Below, piece after piece: positions 11,519 through 22,436 of a DNA stretch of 64,000 nucleotides. Every line of letters starts with the position of its first letter. Position 1 is the stretch's first letter. Source of the DNA: Tillandsia leiboldiana (taxonomy: Eukaryota; Streptophyta; Magnoliopsida; Poales; Bromeliaceae); the NCBI GenBank assembly GCA_029204045.2, contig CM055077.1:134765-198764 (forward strand), in the 5' to 3' direction. A model generated the notes under the pieces. It did not search any database. It was not told the DNA's origin and saw nothing but the letters and a program-made list of their open reading frames with translations. A program made the position numbers and the translations under genes.

Positions 11519-11903
11519 ATGTTCCTCTTGGATCTTGCTACCATCCAAAATGCTATAGCCGGGTTAGAGATTTAGTCCTATTATATCATTTATATAGAGG
11601 ACTAATCCAAATTCCGGGGGTGTCACATGTACCATGTCTGAGAGATGTTTATTATGTACTAGACACTCTAAGAGATTTGATGTATTATGTATTAGTCTGG
11701 GAGTTGACTATGTATTTTGGATATTTTTCTTCAGATTTTTAGTGTTGAGATTATGTAGCTACTTATTTTATTTTACAGCTCTGATACGTGTTTAGCTATA
11801 GATCTGATTTGCAGGTTAGACGGTTCGTCTGTGCGGAGATTTCCGTACAGATGGCGGATCTGTTGGCGAGCCCGGGTCGCAGTTCCGACCTCGGGGCGTG
11901 ACA

Positions 11904-12390
11904 CGCAGCGCCTAGGGCACGCGACGCGAGCGGCGCGCACAGGGAAGCTTCGCGGCGGCGCGTGCGCAGAGAGGCCGCATGGGTGGCGAGCGCAGGGAGA
12001 CCGCGCGGGCGGCACGCGTAGGTGGAGCGGCTAAGGCACGCGTGGCGCTCGGGCCAGAGTAGCGCGGCGCGCAGGCTAGGGCACCCAGCGTGGCGCACGG
12101 CTAGGGCACCCGAGCGGTGCGCGGGCTAGCAGCAGGGGCGCAGACGCTGTAGGGCGCACGGGTGCTACAGGGGCACGCGGCGCGGCGGCTACAGGGCGCG
12201 CGGCGGCGGTGCTGCCTGGCAGCACACGCGGTGGCAACGACGCGCTTGGCAGCGCGCCGCAGCGGTGGCATAGCTGCACTGCGCTAAGACTGGGGCACGG
12301 CGGCGGCGGCGGCGGCCTCGCGACAAGGGCACGGCGGCGGTGACCTTGCGACTAGGGCACGACGGTGGCGGCCTTGCCCTATGCCGGTCA
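11904..12390. repeat. GC-rich degenerate repeat stretch (CTAGGGCAC motif)
   Basis: About 490 bp are extremely GC-rich and contain irregular repeats of a CTAGGGCAC-like word (CCTAGGGCACGC, GCTAAGGCACGC, GCTAGGGCACCC, GACTAGGGCACG), plus GGC-rich runs. Open frames occur on several strands but look like by-products of composition. I recognise no gene. It lies directly after an LTR end and may be part of an old element. Confidence 0.5.
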
Positions 12391-13139
12391 ACTCCGCCCA
12401 CCAAAACTGCAACAACGAGGAAGACAACGACACCGATCTTCAGTGAGCAAAACGAGAAAGAAGACGATAGTACTCTGATCTCCGGCAATGGTGACGATTT
12501 TGGATCCGGTTTCTAGCACGCGCAACGAGGAAGAAGACTATGAGCAAAAACTTGGGAAAAGGGGGAAATTATGGTTTCTTTTATACGTATGAAATTCCTA
12601 AATCCCATAATATAAAAGGAAAACTCACCTATTTTTCTCGAAAAGAGTGCCAAACATCCGAAATGTCCCAAAATCGTTTGTACGGATTCCGATGCACTGA
12701 TAAGCTTTAACGGGTACCGAAAGTCCCTACACTCACACTCACACTCACACTCCCGGACCCGACAACTTAAAAGTATCATTTCGGGAGATCCGCAAGTCGG
12801 ATTCGCAATCCGATTGCACCGTCATTCTCCGTTTGACGAACCCGACAACGTGACAATCTTCCTTTCTGAAGATCTCACCCAAAAACCAGTCCGAACAATT
12901 ACGGAGAAAACCCGCATACCCGCCAAATCCCCTTTTTCTACGATTCCGTTGCAACCAACACCCCGGATTTAAGAACAGATTTGACCAATCCCTTAAACCA
13001 CATTTCACCAATAATCCGGTAAAAACCACTCCGAGAAAATAAATCCTCAAAATCTAACAACAACTTCCTCTTAAAAGTTTGAAAAAGATCAATTTCATTC
13101 CAAAACCGAAATTCAATACAAATTCTGAAATTCAAAAGT
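12391..13139. other. Unassigned DNA between LTR fragments
   Basis: The only clear internal structure is a short (ACACTC)4 run near 12729-12753. The minus-strand open frames show no recognised homology. It probably belongs to an old element. Confidence 0.4.
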
Positions 13140-13931
13140 TGCTGTTATTACAACTCTGACTAGTACCCCTGTCATATGCTGCATGACATCTGACCAGACT
13201 CTAGAAAATTCTTAACTTGGGTATATTTTAGCCGCTTTCGAACCTTCTACCCTGCTTGCATTTTCTTCCTGACTTAGAGTTTGTTCTCGCCCTGGTTGTG
13301 GGCTGAGTGGTCGGGGTAGTGTAGGATGCATATTGCACTCGTGCCTGGGGGCCGAGTGGAGTCTGGTAGTTAAGGCTAGATCTTGTTCTAGTATCGGGGT
13401 CGTTTGGGTAGACGGTGGTCCCGAGCCATTGAGGGTTCTCCGGCTAGTGTTGTTGGGAGCCGTTTGGGTAGACGGTGGTCCCGGATCGTTGAGTGTTTTC
13501 CGACCAGTTTTGTTAACTGTTTAGTTTGTAGTCATGTGGAAACTTGTAAAGTAGGACCTTGAACGCAGGATATTTTTGGACACATATATTTTCTGTAAAC
13601 TAATTGTAGGACCCCTGAACCCCATGCAGCTTTTCCCGTGAATCCACTGTGCAAAACACCTGTTGATGGTGTGTTTGGCCCATAATGCATCGAAGGGATG
13701 CCACAGATGGACCCTGTGAGCTATTGTTAGCTAGGTTGGCCTTCGGCTGCTTTTGCCGAATTTTAGAAAAGGTTTTAGGGCAAACAAAGGTTGGATCTGG
13801 ATTCAGTGCGGAAAAACGCTTGAAAACAGCTATTTGCTTATTAAATTCTGAGTCCGGATGCCTAAAAACGGACTCCCGGAAGTTTTACTGGATTTTCGGT
13901 GCATGGGGGAGCCGTGGACCGACGGGGGTGC

Positions 13932-14286
13932 CACGTGGCAGTCGCTGGATGGACGGTGCACGCGGCCCAGTCCACGGAACAGCTGGGAGAGGCCCGGGGT
14001 GCACGGCTGGAGGCGTGGACCGGCGGGGGTCCACGTGGCAGCGCCGGATTGGGCGGCCCACGCGCGCTCGGTCCACGGGGGCGCGCGGGGGAGCGGTGGA
14101 CCGGGGAGCGCCACGTGGCGGCCCCGGGTTGGCCGGCCTACGGGTGCGTGGTCCACGCAGCGCGCGGGAGCAGGCGCGGGGGCAGGTGCCGTACAGGCGG
14201 GCAGGTGGGGCAGGTGGACAGCGCCACGTGGCGCCCGCTGATTCGCGTGCGCCACCCACCGCGTTGACCCGAGCGGGGGACACGTG
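13932..14286. promoter_or_regulatory. G-box array in the solo LTR U3
   Basis: Five CACGTG palindromes (starts 13932, 14032, 14112, 14225, 14281), mostly as CCACGTGGC, are spaced 55-115 bp apart in a degenerate GC-rich repeat. G-boxes are binding sites for plant bZIP and bHLH factors. A regulatory role here is inference. Confidence 0.6.
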
Positions 14287-14535
14287 GCGTCCACCCGCAA
14301 GGCTTGCACCGCTGTTGCCTGTTCCTTGGATGCGTGGCGGACTCCGGACCGGGTCGGACGGCAACGGGATCCGGCGGGGATCCCGTGCGTGCTGGCGGGC
14401 CGGGCTGGGCCGCACTATGCGCGCCCGAAAACTGGCGGGCCGGGCCTTCGGGCCGCACTGTGCGCGCCCGAAAGTTCGGGCCGGGCGCCCGAAACCGGGA
14501 CATATCCGGTATTTTCCGAATTGTTTTGGTGGGCC

Positions 14536-14543
14536 TATAAATA
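14536..14543 (+). promoter_or_regulatory. LTR TATA box
   Basis: TATAAATA in the context GGCCTATAAATAGGG matches the position and context of the TATA box in the 45158 element LTRs. Confidence 0.7.
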
Positions 14544-17500
14544 GGGCCCGAATCCACTTCTTGAGCCATTTTCTCCCATTTTCAGGCTTGATCTCCCCGA
14601 GCTCCCTTCTAGACATTTGTTCTATTTCGAGTACTGCTTTCACCTGTGGAGTTTGGGATTTTTAAGGGGCACGCATCCTGAGGTTTCAGATTTTACGGCG
14701 CGGCACGACGTTTTATCTCCGATGATCTTCTTCGTCGCAGTGCAGTGTGAGGACTCCCCTGGGCCACCCCGACCTTCGTTTCTGACGATTCTTGCGCCGA
14801 CTTACTCCTGAGAGGTAGGGGTTCATCTTCCGTGTTGATCGCGCACTCCCGTTTCAAGTTTTTGGCACGGTTCCCGAGGTGCCTTTGTGACCCCTTTTCT
14901 GTGTGGTTTTTGGGACAGCATTGGAGTGTTTTGGCGATATCTTCGCGCACGAGCATCGGATTAAAGCGTGCCTATACAAGTTTTTCATCTACACAACACA
15001 AGGAACATGCTCGTATTTTTTTGGATTTTTCTGAGTTTTTATTGGAGGTGAAAAATCCCTTTTCCCTGTATTCAGTGCTACAGTTTTTGGTACAGAAATC
15101 CTTTGAGTAGGCCACCTTGCCGAATTTGTAACTTGACTTACAGAACTCGGATTTGGACGTACAGGTACCCGTTTCGAAGGTCTCGACGCAAGGATCGCTG
15201 TGATATTTTTATCAGAATTTTCTGGTCATTTTCAGCAGGTGAAATAAGGGCATCTTTGGGACTTATTTTTGTGTGTGTTTGTATGGGTAGTTTTGGAATT
15301 CATGTGTATTGGTGGACCTTGTGTTGTACCCAGGAGAGTTGCGGGTATTGCTGGACCCTTTGGAGTAGGAGATTTGGATTTCCTGGTATTTTCAGCTGTG
15401 GGATTTGGACAGTCAGCTCTTCAGGTGGGTGGTTGTTGTATCCCTCTCTTTTGGTATGCTCACTAGGAACATCAGAGTAGTCCGATGTTAGAAAAGGCCG
15501 AACCTATTATTGTTAAACCTTGCATGCAATATGGGATTAAATAATTGATAGCTTATCCATGTAATTGAGATATTGGTATTTGGACATGTTCATTATGGCA
15601 TAATCATTCCTGTTAAAGTATTTATTTATCTGGAACAACATGATCAGTTGTATGTTAGTACTTAGGGATTATGCAAATAGGGATCATCACTTTGAGACAT
15701 TGGTGTTGGAGCTTATTGCTATATCATACTATTCATGTGAATAGATTAGTATATTGGGACATTACGATTTATTATATGTGAGCGCATTGGTGGACGCTTT
15801 TCCCTCTATTCTAGATGAGGACATTTGCATGCCTGTATGGACATCTAGATAGGCCACTATTTACTGCTACACTATTTTTGGGATTTGACTTAGGAGAAAC
15901 CATGTTGTCATCTCTTCTCCTTTCATTGTGATACTTGGGGTATTGCTCGGGTTGAGCAGGGTTGTAGGAGAGTGTAGCCAGGTTTGTTGAGTGAGTTCGT
16001 CATACTAGATTGGGGTTTTGGGTTATTGCGGCAACCGCGGACATTGGGCGGTTGACCGGATGTTTACTTATGCATCAGATTGGGGATAGGATTCCTATAG
16101 TGGATGGAGTTTCCCACTTATTGATTATCATCGCATTGATTGAGGGTTCGGGTTATCTTTAGTGGAGGGTTTTTCCCACTTTGATCATTGTCATGATCCA
16201 GTCCTGCTATACAGTGATACTCGATACAGAGATACTTGTGATACTGATGACAGAGTTACTTTACTCGTGTGGGTCGCTCCCCTCGAGTGCCACTCCGGAG
16301 GTAGGCCTTAGACCGAGCCATGTGCGCAGGTCTGATACTCATTTTGGGATGCGAGCTTGTGGGCCGATCCCGCGGATTCGAGCCGTGTGTGCAGATTCCG
16401 CTACTCAGGTTTTGGGATGCGAGCTTGTGGTCCAATCCCGCGGATTCGAGCCGTGTGTGTAGATTCCGCTACTCAGATCTTGAGTTCGACAGCAGAGCAG
16501 GCAGTGCCAGTTTTTACTGGTGATTAGATTGGGTTATTCGGTCGGATACTTACACTGATGCATTCGTATAGTTTCTTATTTCAGACTCTGCATTTAGAGG
16601 CATTGTAGTGGTAGCTTCATGTTATTCGCAGTCCTGTTTATTAGCTTACCACCTTACTCCTTTTCTTTTGCCTCTGGTAGACCTAGTGGGCATGTCAGAG
16701 TTGAGGCTTAACCCACTAGGGGAGGCTACTGTTTCTTTAGTAGTTCTCATCCCCATCGTCTTCTTCTTTGTTTCTCCCTTTGTTTTGCAGAGTCCTCTGC
16801 GGGAGTTGCTGGGCCGTCCGCAGCTGATCGAGGTAAGAGGGTTGCGGACTAGATAGAGAGCCACCCGAGTGATGTTAGCTGGAGTTTTTGGTGTACCCGG
16901 TTTTCTCAGACAATTCTTTTGTATTTCTTTTTGGGTCTGGCTTTTGCCAGCTAGTTGTATATTTGTGGTGAGCTGGGAGAGATATTTGTATTTATTTTAC
17001 TGTTGTACTTTATTTACTTCCAGCTTTTGTCTGAGATACAGTAGTTTTAGTTCAGCTCTGATTCTTATGCTCCTTTATTTATTATTTCTTATATCTGAGC
17101 AGGTTACCGACGCTTCGTGTACGCGGGAAATACCGTGTGCACGACGGATCTGTAGACGGGCCCGGGTTCTGGTTTACACCCGGGGCGTGACACTAATATT
17201 TTCTCTCCGAACTTTGAAAGGTCGCCGGAACCTGTTCTTATTTGATTAAGGTGAGGCACTAGCCTTTCGGAGTTTGAAAAATAAAACTTATTTTAATCAA
17301 TTTCTTAAAAATTAAAATTTTATTAAAATGAGTTTTCTCAAATCAAGATGATTTTCCAAAAAAATTCTATCTTTTCTCCTCACCCAAAGAGGGTTCGAGT
17401 GGAAATAGTTTTTAGAAATAAATATCATCTTTTCATATAAATCTCCTCACCCGAAGAGAGTTCGAGTGATCTAGGTTCTAAGGACTGTTTTCACATTCAG

Positions 17501-18736
17501 GCCGAAAAGCCGAATTATGTTTACCTCCTTTCGGTTGTTTTGTGTATATTTGGTTAGCCGATTTTAAGTAGTTGTCTCCGAATTTTTTTACCCGTGGAGA
17601 AGCTGGTTCTTGGGATTGGATGGGTCGAGAACTTCGAGAGGTTGTGCTTGAAACCTGTCTTATTTGATTGGGATTGTAAGCACCAGCTTTTCGAAATTTT
17701 CGGACCCTTCGCTATAGTTGAGCCGATCTCTTTATACTGTGACCTTGTATTTGAGCCGAGTGTGGATCTGATTGATTCTTAGTGTGGACTATAGCCTGCA
17801 TGAGCCGTATTAAGCTCAACTGTAATGCGCTGATTTTTCTCGGTGGGGTCGCTCCTCTCGAGTGCCGCTCCGAAGCTAGGCATGTTTTCGCGCTACGTCA
17901 ATGCAGTCTTGGTGAGACGCCCTATGTAAATCCTGCCCGACGTGTATAGTGGTAGTAGGTAAGCACAGCCTTGACTGGACCCTATGTGGCAGCCAGTACG
18001 ATTGGATCGATTGAGCACATCAAGATCAAATAGTTGCATACTATCATCTGTTTCACCCATTGAGTATCGTAAATAGAAGCATAATAGCTGTAGATTTTAT
18101 TCCAGCTTATCTCTTTTTCTCTTACAATAATTCTATTATCTTATGCCTCTAATAGACTTAATGGGTAGACCGTTGGTCTTGGAGACGGTACCCACTGAGA
18201 ACTACTGATTGATGTAGTTCTCACACCTTCCGTGGTGACTGTTTTTACAAAGGCTTCCCCGTCTATTCCTGCATCGGCTGGCTTGTCGAATCGAGAAAAG
18301 AGAGTCGTAAGCTAGATCTCTACCCGTACTGTATTTTAGTGAGATAAATCTACCTCCCCTAATAGTGGGTTTATCCTGTATCATGATTGTACTATTTTAG
18401 TTTTCCCTTTTATTACTGACAAATATTGTATTTGAGGTATTTGGGATGTATACTGTGGTACAGGGAATTTGAGATTTTATTTATAGCAGTTTTTATTTCA
18501 GCTCTGACATCTACCGGCCGTAGAATTTATTTTTATAGGTTTGACACCTCGCCTATGCGGGGTTTTTCGTATAGGTGGCGGATCTGTTAGCAAATCTGGA
18601 TCGCAGTTTCGATCCCGGAGCGTGACAGAACGGATCCCTCCTCGGTCCAATCGCTTGATTCCTTTGGCACGCGACGCATCACACTTTGATGGTCAACCCC
18701 AAGGGCCGACGTTCATCGTAACTTTTTGGTCCAACA

Positions 18737-19487
18737 GATTGATCAGTTTAATCATACATCCGACGAAGAAACTAAAAAATCATTTTTTTCAGAAGTTTGA
18801 TTATATGTTGATATCTAATTTTGACATCGAAACGAAAATAAATTCAAAAGAGATACTTAGCACCGGAGAGAGCTTCGGTTCAGCATAAAATTTTAACTGC
18901 ATTAAAAAAAAAATTGGACCAGAAGTTAATTGAAAGAGAAACTTAATAAGTCAAAATAAAAAATGCACTTAAGAGTTATAAACACCGAAGAATTTAAAGA
19001 TAAGCAACGTCAACCATATTCTATTTTTTGGATTGTTAGATGTGAAAAAGTAAAAAACAGTTTTAAAAATAAGGCACAATAACTTCACAGTAATTATTTT
19101 ATTTACGGCTAAGCCACATTTGCAGCTAACAAGAAGATATAAAAAGTAGGACGGGCTGTCAAGTTCGTTTAGATTTGCCCGTACCAGTTAAAACCGGCAG
19201 AGAAAGAGAGGGGAAAAAAAAAAAAAGAAAAAAAAAAGGTAACTGGTTTGATTAACCGAAAACAAAAACGAAAAAAATCTGTAACTAGTTTGGTGAACCG
19301 CTAACAAAATCACACCTTCTGTAAGGACTTTGAGGAGGACCAAAATGAAATAGTACAAAAGTTTGGGAGTCGCGGTGCAGTTTACCTTCGTTAATGGTTT
19401 TTGTCGATAAGAATATAAAGATATTCGGCTCCGGCTGTTTCCTCGTTACAGATCGGACGAAGAAAAAGGGCGAAGAGAACTTTTCCG
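18737..19487. other. Intergenic, upstream of the membrane-protein gene
   Basis: This is AT-rich DNA with A-runs near 19216-19238. It should contain the promoter and 5' UTR of the gene starting at 19488. I see no clear TATA box or mobile element. Confidence 0.5.
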
Positions 19488-22436
19488 ATGGCCCCCGCCG
19501 CCAGTGCTGCTTCTATCGAGCGACTGACGAGCCGCAGGATCTCCTACTACGCCTCTCTCGTTTACTTCGTTATCATCATCTTCCAGGTACCACTCTTCAG
19601 GTAAATGACAATTAGCTCTCACTTGCAAAACCTGATCTCATCGGCTTCTTCGGACAACTTTTGATGATTTTCATGTTATTTTTCTATGGCTGTCGAGAAC
19701 CGTATCATAGACTTCTATTGCTTTTGCTTGGGGCTTTCCGCGGAGCATTCGTTCTGGAACTTGTGTTTTCCTTTATTTTCCAGTTCAGTGAAATTCGAGG
19801 TAGCGGAGCGTCACGCTCCCCTAAAATCAACCAGATTATTCATTGGAAGAGGGAGTTTCGTCGTAGATTTGGTAATTGTCGTTCTTTAAGATGGATTTAT
19901 CTAGGAAAATGGGAGATCTATTCTCTTCTGTTATCAGAGAGTATCGTCCCCAAAGTTCGAATTTTTTGTCTCTCTCTCTCTCTCTCTCTCTCTCAATTAA
20001 TCGTATCATGTGCTAAATGGTACAATTCTATGGTATCAAAAAGGATAAACGATCACTGTAGGAGGATTGAACCTCCAATATAGAGTAGGTAGAGGGAAGG
20101 GCAGAGAGGGAGAGAGAATAGAAAATGGTGGCTTATTTAATCTGTGGTTGATATCCCGTAAGAATGCATTCTCCTCCATCCTTCGTAATTGTAATCAAAC
20201 CTCCCCTTTTGTTGCAAATAGCTGATTTTCTCATTATCTGCCATTAGTCTGTTCCATACATTAGCCACAGATTGTTCACTTCCACACAGACATCTATATT
20301 CAGTGACCATGGTTGACGCAAATCAAATTGACGAAGTAAACTTTTTTATTATTATTATTTAACTTCCAGAGATGGAACAGCGTTTTTGCTTTGAAACAAC
20401 TACCAATAGACGGCTGCATCAAATGCATGTGCTACTCTAGACCTGCTGAGAAAATGATCTGACTAATCCACTTACAACTTGATCTCTCACAGCTTACATC
20501 AAGACCTTTACGCCATTTATTATTAGTCAAAGTGTTAAATCACTATGCTATAAAAACTTTTCCTAATTGAAGTTCGCTATGCTTTCCCATTGATTTATAT
20601 GTTTGCCATCTGATTCTAGTTTTGATATATGAAATCTTGTTTCTTCCAGATTCATGTGCGTTACGCAATAATGTGCATTGGTATATGTGTATTAAGAAAT
20701 CCAAATGCTCAAATTTTGCTTGAAGTTACCTGAGTTAGATTTTAGGTAGAAATATTGGCAGCTTGTAATTGATTTGACTCCAATATTAGATGACAATATA
20801 CTTCAGTTCGGACACAACACATACTGGAAAAAATCTTTGTTTGCCTTGTGTTATTTGCCTCTATTTTTATCTTATAATTACTTCTTAATTCTATGAATCC
20901 ATGATGGGTTTCCCTTCCACTATTACATATTCAAATATTAGTTTTTCTGTTGTAGCTTCTTAAATTGCATTCCCTGCTTATTCTGATGTGATGTAGCATT
21001 TCTCCCATCATTTTGATGGTAGTATGTTTTCATGGTAAGGTAGTGTGTTGGACCTGAACTCTGATTTAACTGTAGAGAGTGAAACCTTGAATGTTCTTGT
21101 CAGTTGCTATTCGGAGTGTCCTATACTCTGAAGGCATGTTTGGTTTGAAGGATTTGAGGCTGAGAATGAGAATCGGAATGATCCATTCCTATTATTAGTG
21201 CTTGCTTTGAGAGATTAACATTCCGATTTTCATTCTGGAAGAATCGAATCCCCCCAAAATGATTTCCACCACAGAGGTGGGAATCAACTTTCAATCCATA
21301 AGGGATTGAGAAAAGAACTCCTTTTTTCTTCACTGATAATAAATCTAGATCTAATTTTAGAATAAATTATAATTTTATATATGAAATTGAATAATGAATT
21401 TCTAAAGTTTAAGCTCAAATTATATTAGAAATTTGATATTTGAATTTAGTTTTAAATTTAAATTTTGAATTTGAACTGTAAATTCAAATTTTAAGTTCAA
21501 ATTTGGATTCAAATTTTGATTATGAATTGAATAGTAAATTTATATTTATATTTATTTTTTTAAAATTTCAATTTGAATATGATTTCGATTCTGATTCCTC
21601 TTATGAACCAAACAAATTAGAGCTTTCATTATTTCATTTTCTATTCCGGTTCTTCTCATTCCCATTCCAATTTCGATTCCTATTTGAATCAAAATGTGCC
21701 TGGAGTGTCTGTTGCATTACTCAATCTTTGCAACTTTTATATTCCTAACTTCAACCGACTTAGGCGGATACGGTGGATACTTAAGACTCTTTCTTTTTTG
21801 TGAGATTCCAGGGTTCCGTGCAGATCAGGGATGTGTACAACACCAATACAGGTGACTTCTTCTCAATTGATTGCAAATGAGATATTCCCACCAGTTGTTG
21901 TAAAGGCTCTACTCTATCCTGGAGCTGTAGCCAGTTCTCTCGTCACAAACATGACTCTCCCAAGCTGGAGCAATCTGCTTCACATGTACAACCTTACAGA
22001 AGCCAAAAATGCTTCGGCACTGATTGATCTCCAGCATCTAGAGGTATCTTCTTAGATACATGCATTTTGATATAATCAAGTGCTTATTGTTTTTTGGATT
22101 TTTACTGAACTAAAAAAGCCAACTTTGTCAAACCATCAGATTCTTGCTGGAAGCTACTTCTGTGTTGCTGGAGCACTGGTTGGCGTAGTAAATCCTGGGA
22201 GGATGACTTTATTTGGGACCCTTTTGGTCGTTTGGGGCCTAGTGAAAGAAGGAATTCTTGGGAAGTCGGTGAACACAGATACCACAAAAGCTGTTTATGT
22301 CTACCCAACTATTCTGATTGCAGTCATCTGTGCCTTCTCATCTATAACATACAGTATAAAGAAGGCGGCTAGGAGTACTCAACCTGTTTCTGTAGCGAAA
22401 CCATTGAAAAGTTCGGCCAAGTCCAAACTGAAATAG
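19488..22436 (+). CDS. Conserved plant membrane protein of unknown function (213 aa, 3 exons)
   Basis: Coding exons are 19488-19600, 21812-22043 and 22140-22436, with GT-AG introns and matching phases; the product is 213 aa. I recognise the protein as a conserved single-domain plant family without known function; the opening MAPAASAASIERLTSRRIS and the block VPCRSGMCTTP are family-typical. A hydrophobic segment at about residues 19-36 (YYASLVYFVIIIFQVPLF) is the first membrane span. Further spans are likely around ILAGSYFCVAGALVGVV, FGTLLVVWGLV and VYVYPTILIAVICAFSS. The C-terminus is lysine-rich and ends KSKLK, a possible ER retrieval-like tail. The 2.2-kb first intron contains a probable MITE (21130-21702). 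The start codon fits the family start, and no upstream exon is needed. Confidence 0.85.
19969..19994. repeat. (TC)n microsatellite
   Basis: A run of about 13 TC units lies in the first intron of the membrane-protein gene. Confidence 0.9.
21130..21702. mobile_element. Probable MITE in intron 1 of the membrane-protein gene
   Basis: The left edge AGGCATGTTTGGTTTGAAGG and the right edge, read on the minus strand as AGGCACATTTTGATTCAAAT, form an imperfect inverted repeat. Subterminal GAATGAGAATCGGAATG and CATTCCCATTCCAATTTCG are also inverted relative to each other. The centre is AT-rich and non-coding. I could not define a target duplication. Confidence 0.5.

Larger units (their letters stand above)
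11052..11627 (-). mobile_element. Cassandra TRIM retrotransposon, complete, with 5S rRNA-like LTRs
   Basis: Two 177-bp LTRs (11052-11228 and 11451-11627) begin TGTGACGCCCC and end GGTGTCACA, with one difference seen by eye. On the minus strand each LTR contains 5S-rRNA-like sequence including AGTTAAGCGTGC and CTAGGATGGGTGACC, the Pol III internal control words of 5S genes. The primer-binding site TTGGTATCAGAGCC (complement of 11437-11450) adjoins the 5' LTR, and a polypurine tract (complement of 11229-11242) adjoins the 3' LTR. The 5-bp target duplication TGTAC is exact (11047-11051 and 11628-11632). The element is non-coding, as expected for Cassandra. Confidence 0.93.
10756..11903 (+). mobile_element. 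Truncated long LTR (family A-like), 3' part only, with nested Cassandra
   Basis: This is the 3' part of a long chromovirus-type LTR, ending GGGGCGTGACA at 11903. It shares with the LTR at 39267 the word TTTTTCCTTTGAGCATGATA and the whole 3' end, and it shares the TAGACTTAGTGGGCA block with the 45158 element. Its 5' part is missing. The Cassandra element at 11052-11627 is inserted in it. Confidence 0.7.
13605..17192 (+). mobile_element. Solo LTR, 3588 bp, chromovirus type, TSD CTAAT
   Basis: The LTR starts TGTAGGACCCCTG and ends GGGGCGTGACA, with the exact 5-bp duplication CTAAT at 13600-13604 and 17193-17197. It is homologous to the 3165-bp LTRs of the 45158 element. No gag, pol or primer-binding site is present, so it is a solo LTR. 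Five CACGTG boxes lie within 13932-14286, followed by a TATA box at 14536-14543. Confidence 0.9.
13140..18627 (+). mobile_element. Older family A-like LTR, split by the solo LTR at 13605
   Basis: The stretch 13140-13604 matches the interior of the 45158 element's LTR (TACCCCTGTCATATG and GTGGGCTGAGTGGTCGGG versus GTGGGCCGAGAGGTCGGG). The stretch 17193-18627 continues it to the LTR end GAGCGTGACA at 18627. The solo LTR between has its own 5-bp duplication, so it inserted into this one. The left border is not determined. Confidence 0.6.
10402..18736 (+). mobile_element. Family T LTR in plus orientation, split by later insertions
   Basis: The start TGTTGAGACC is at 10402 and carries GACACGTGGC (G-box) close behind, as in the 41931 copy. 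The family's 3' end, ending CCAACA, reappears at 18628-18736. The DNA between is made of other LTRs. The two pieces have the same orientation and complementary content, so I read them as one interrupted LTR, but no target duplication supports the outer borders. Confidence 0.45.

Noticed and set aside
13685..14665. Long overlapping open frames on both strands in GC-rich DNA
   Set aside because: They lie in the U3 of a solo LTR with G-box repeats; the frames are by-products of GC content and do not show conserved domains.
21765..21786. Fifth M1 MITE copy (GGATACGGTGGATACTTAAG)
   Set aside because: Only about 20 bases match the M1 end; too short to support an insertion.
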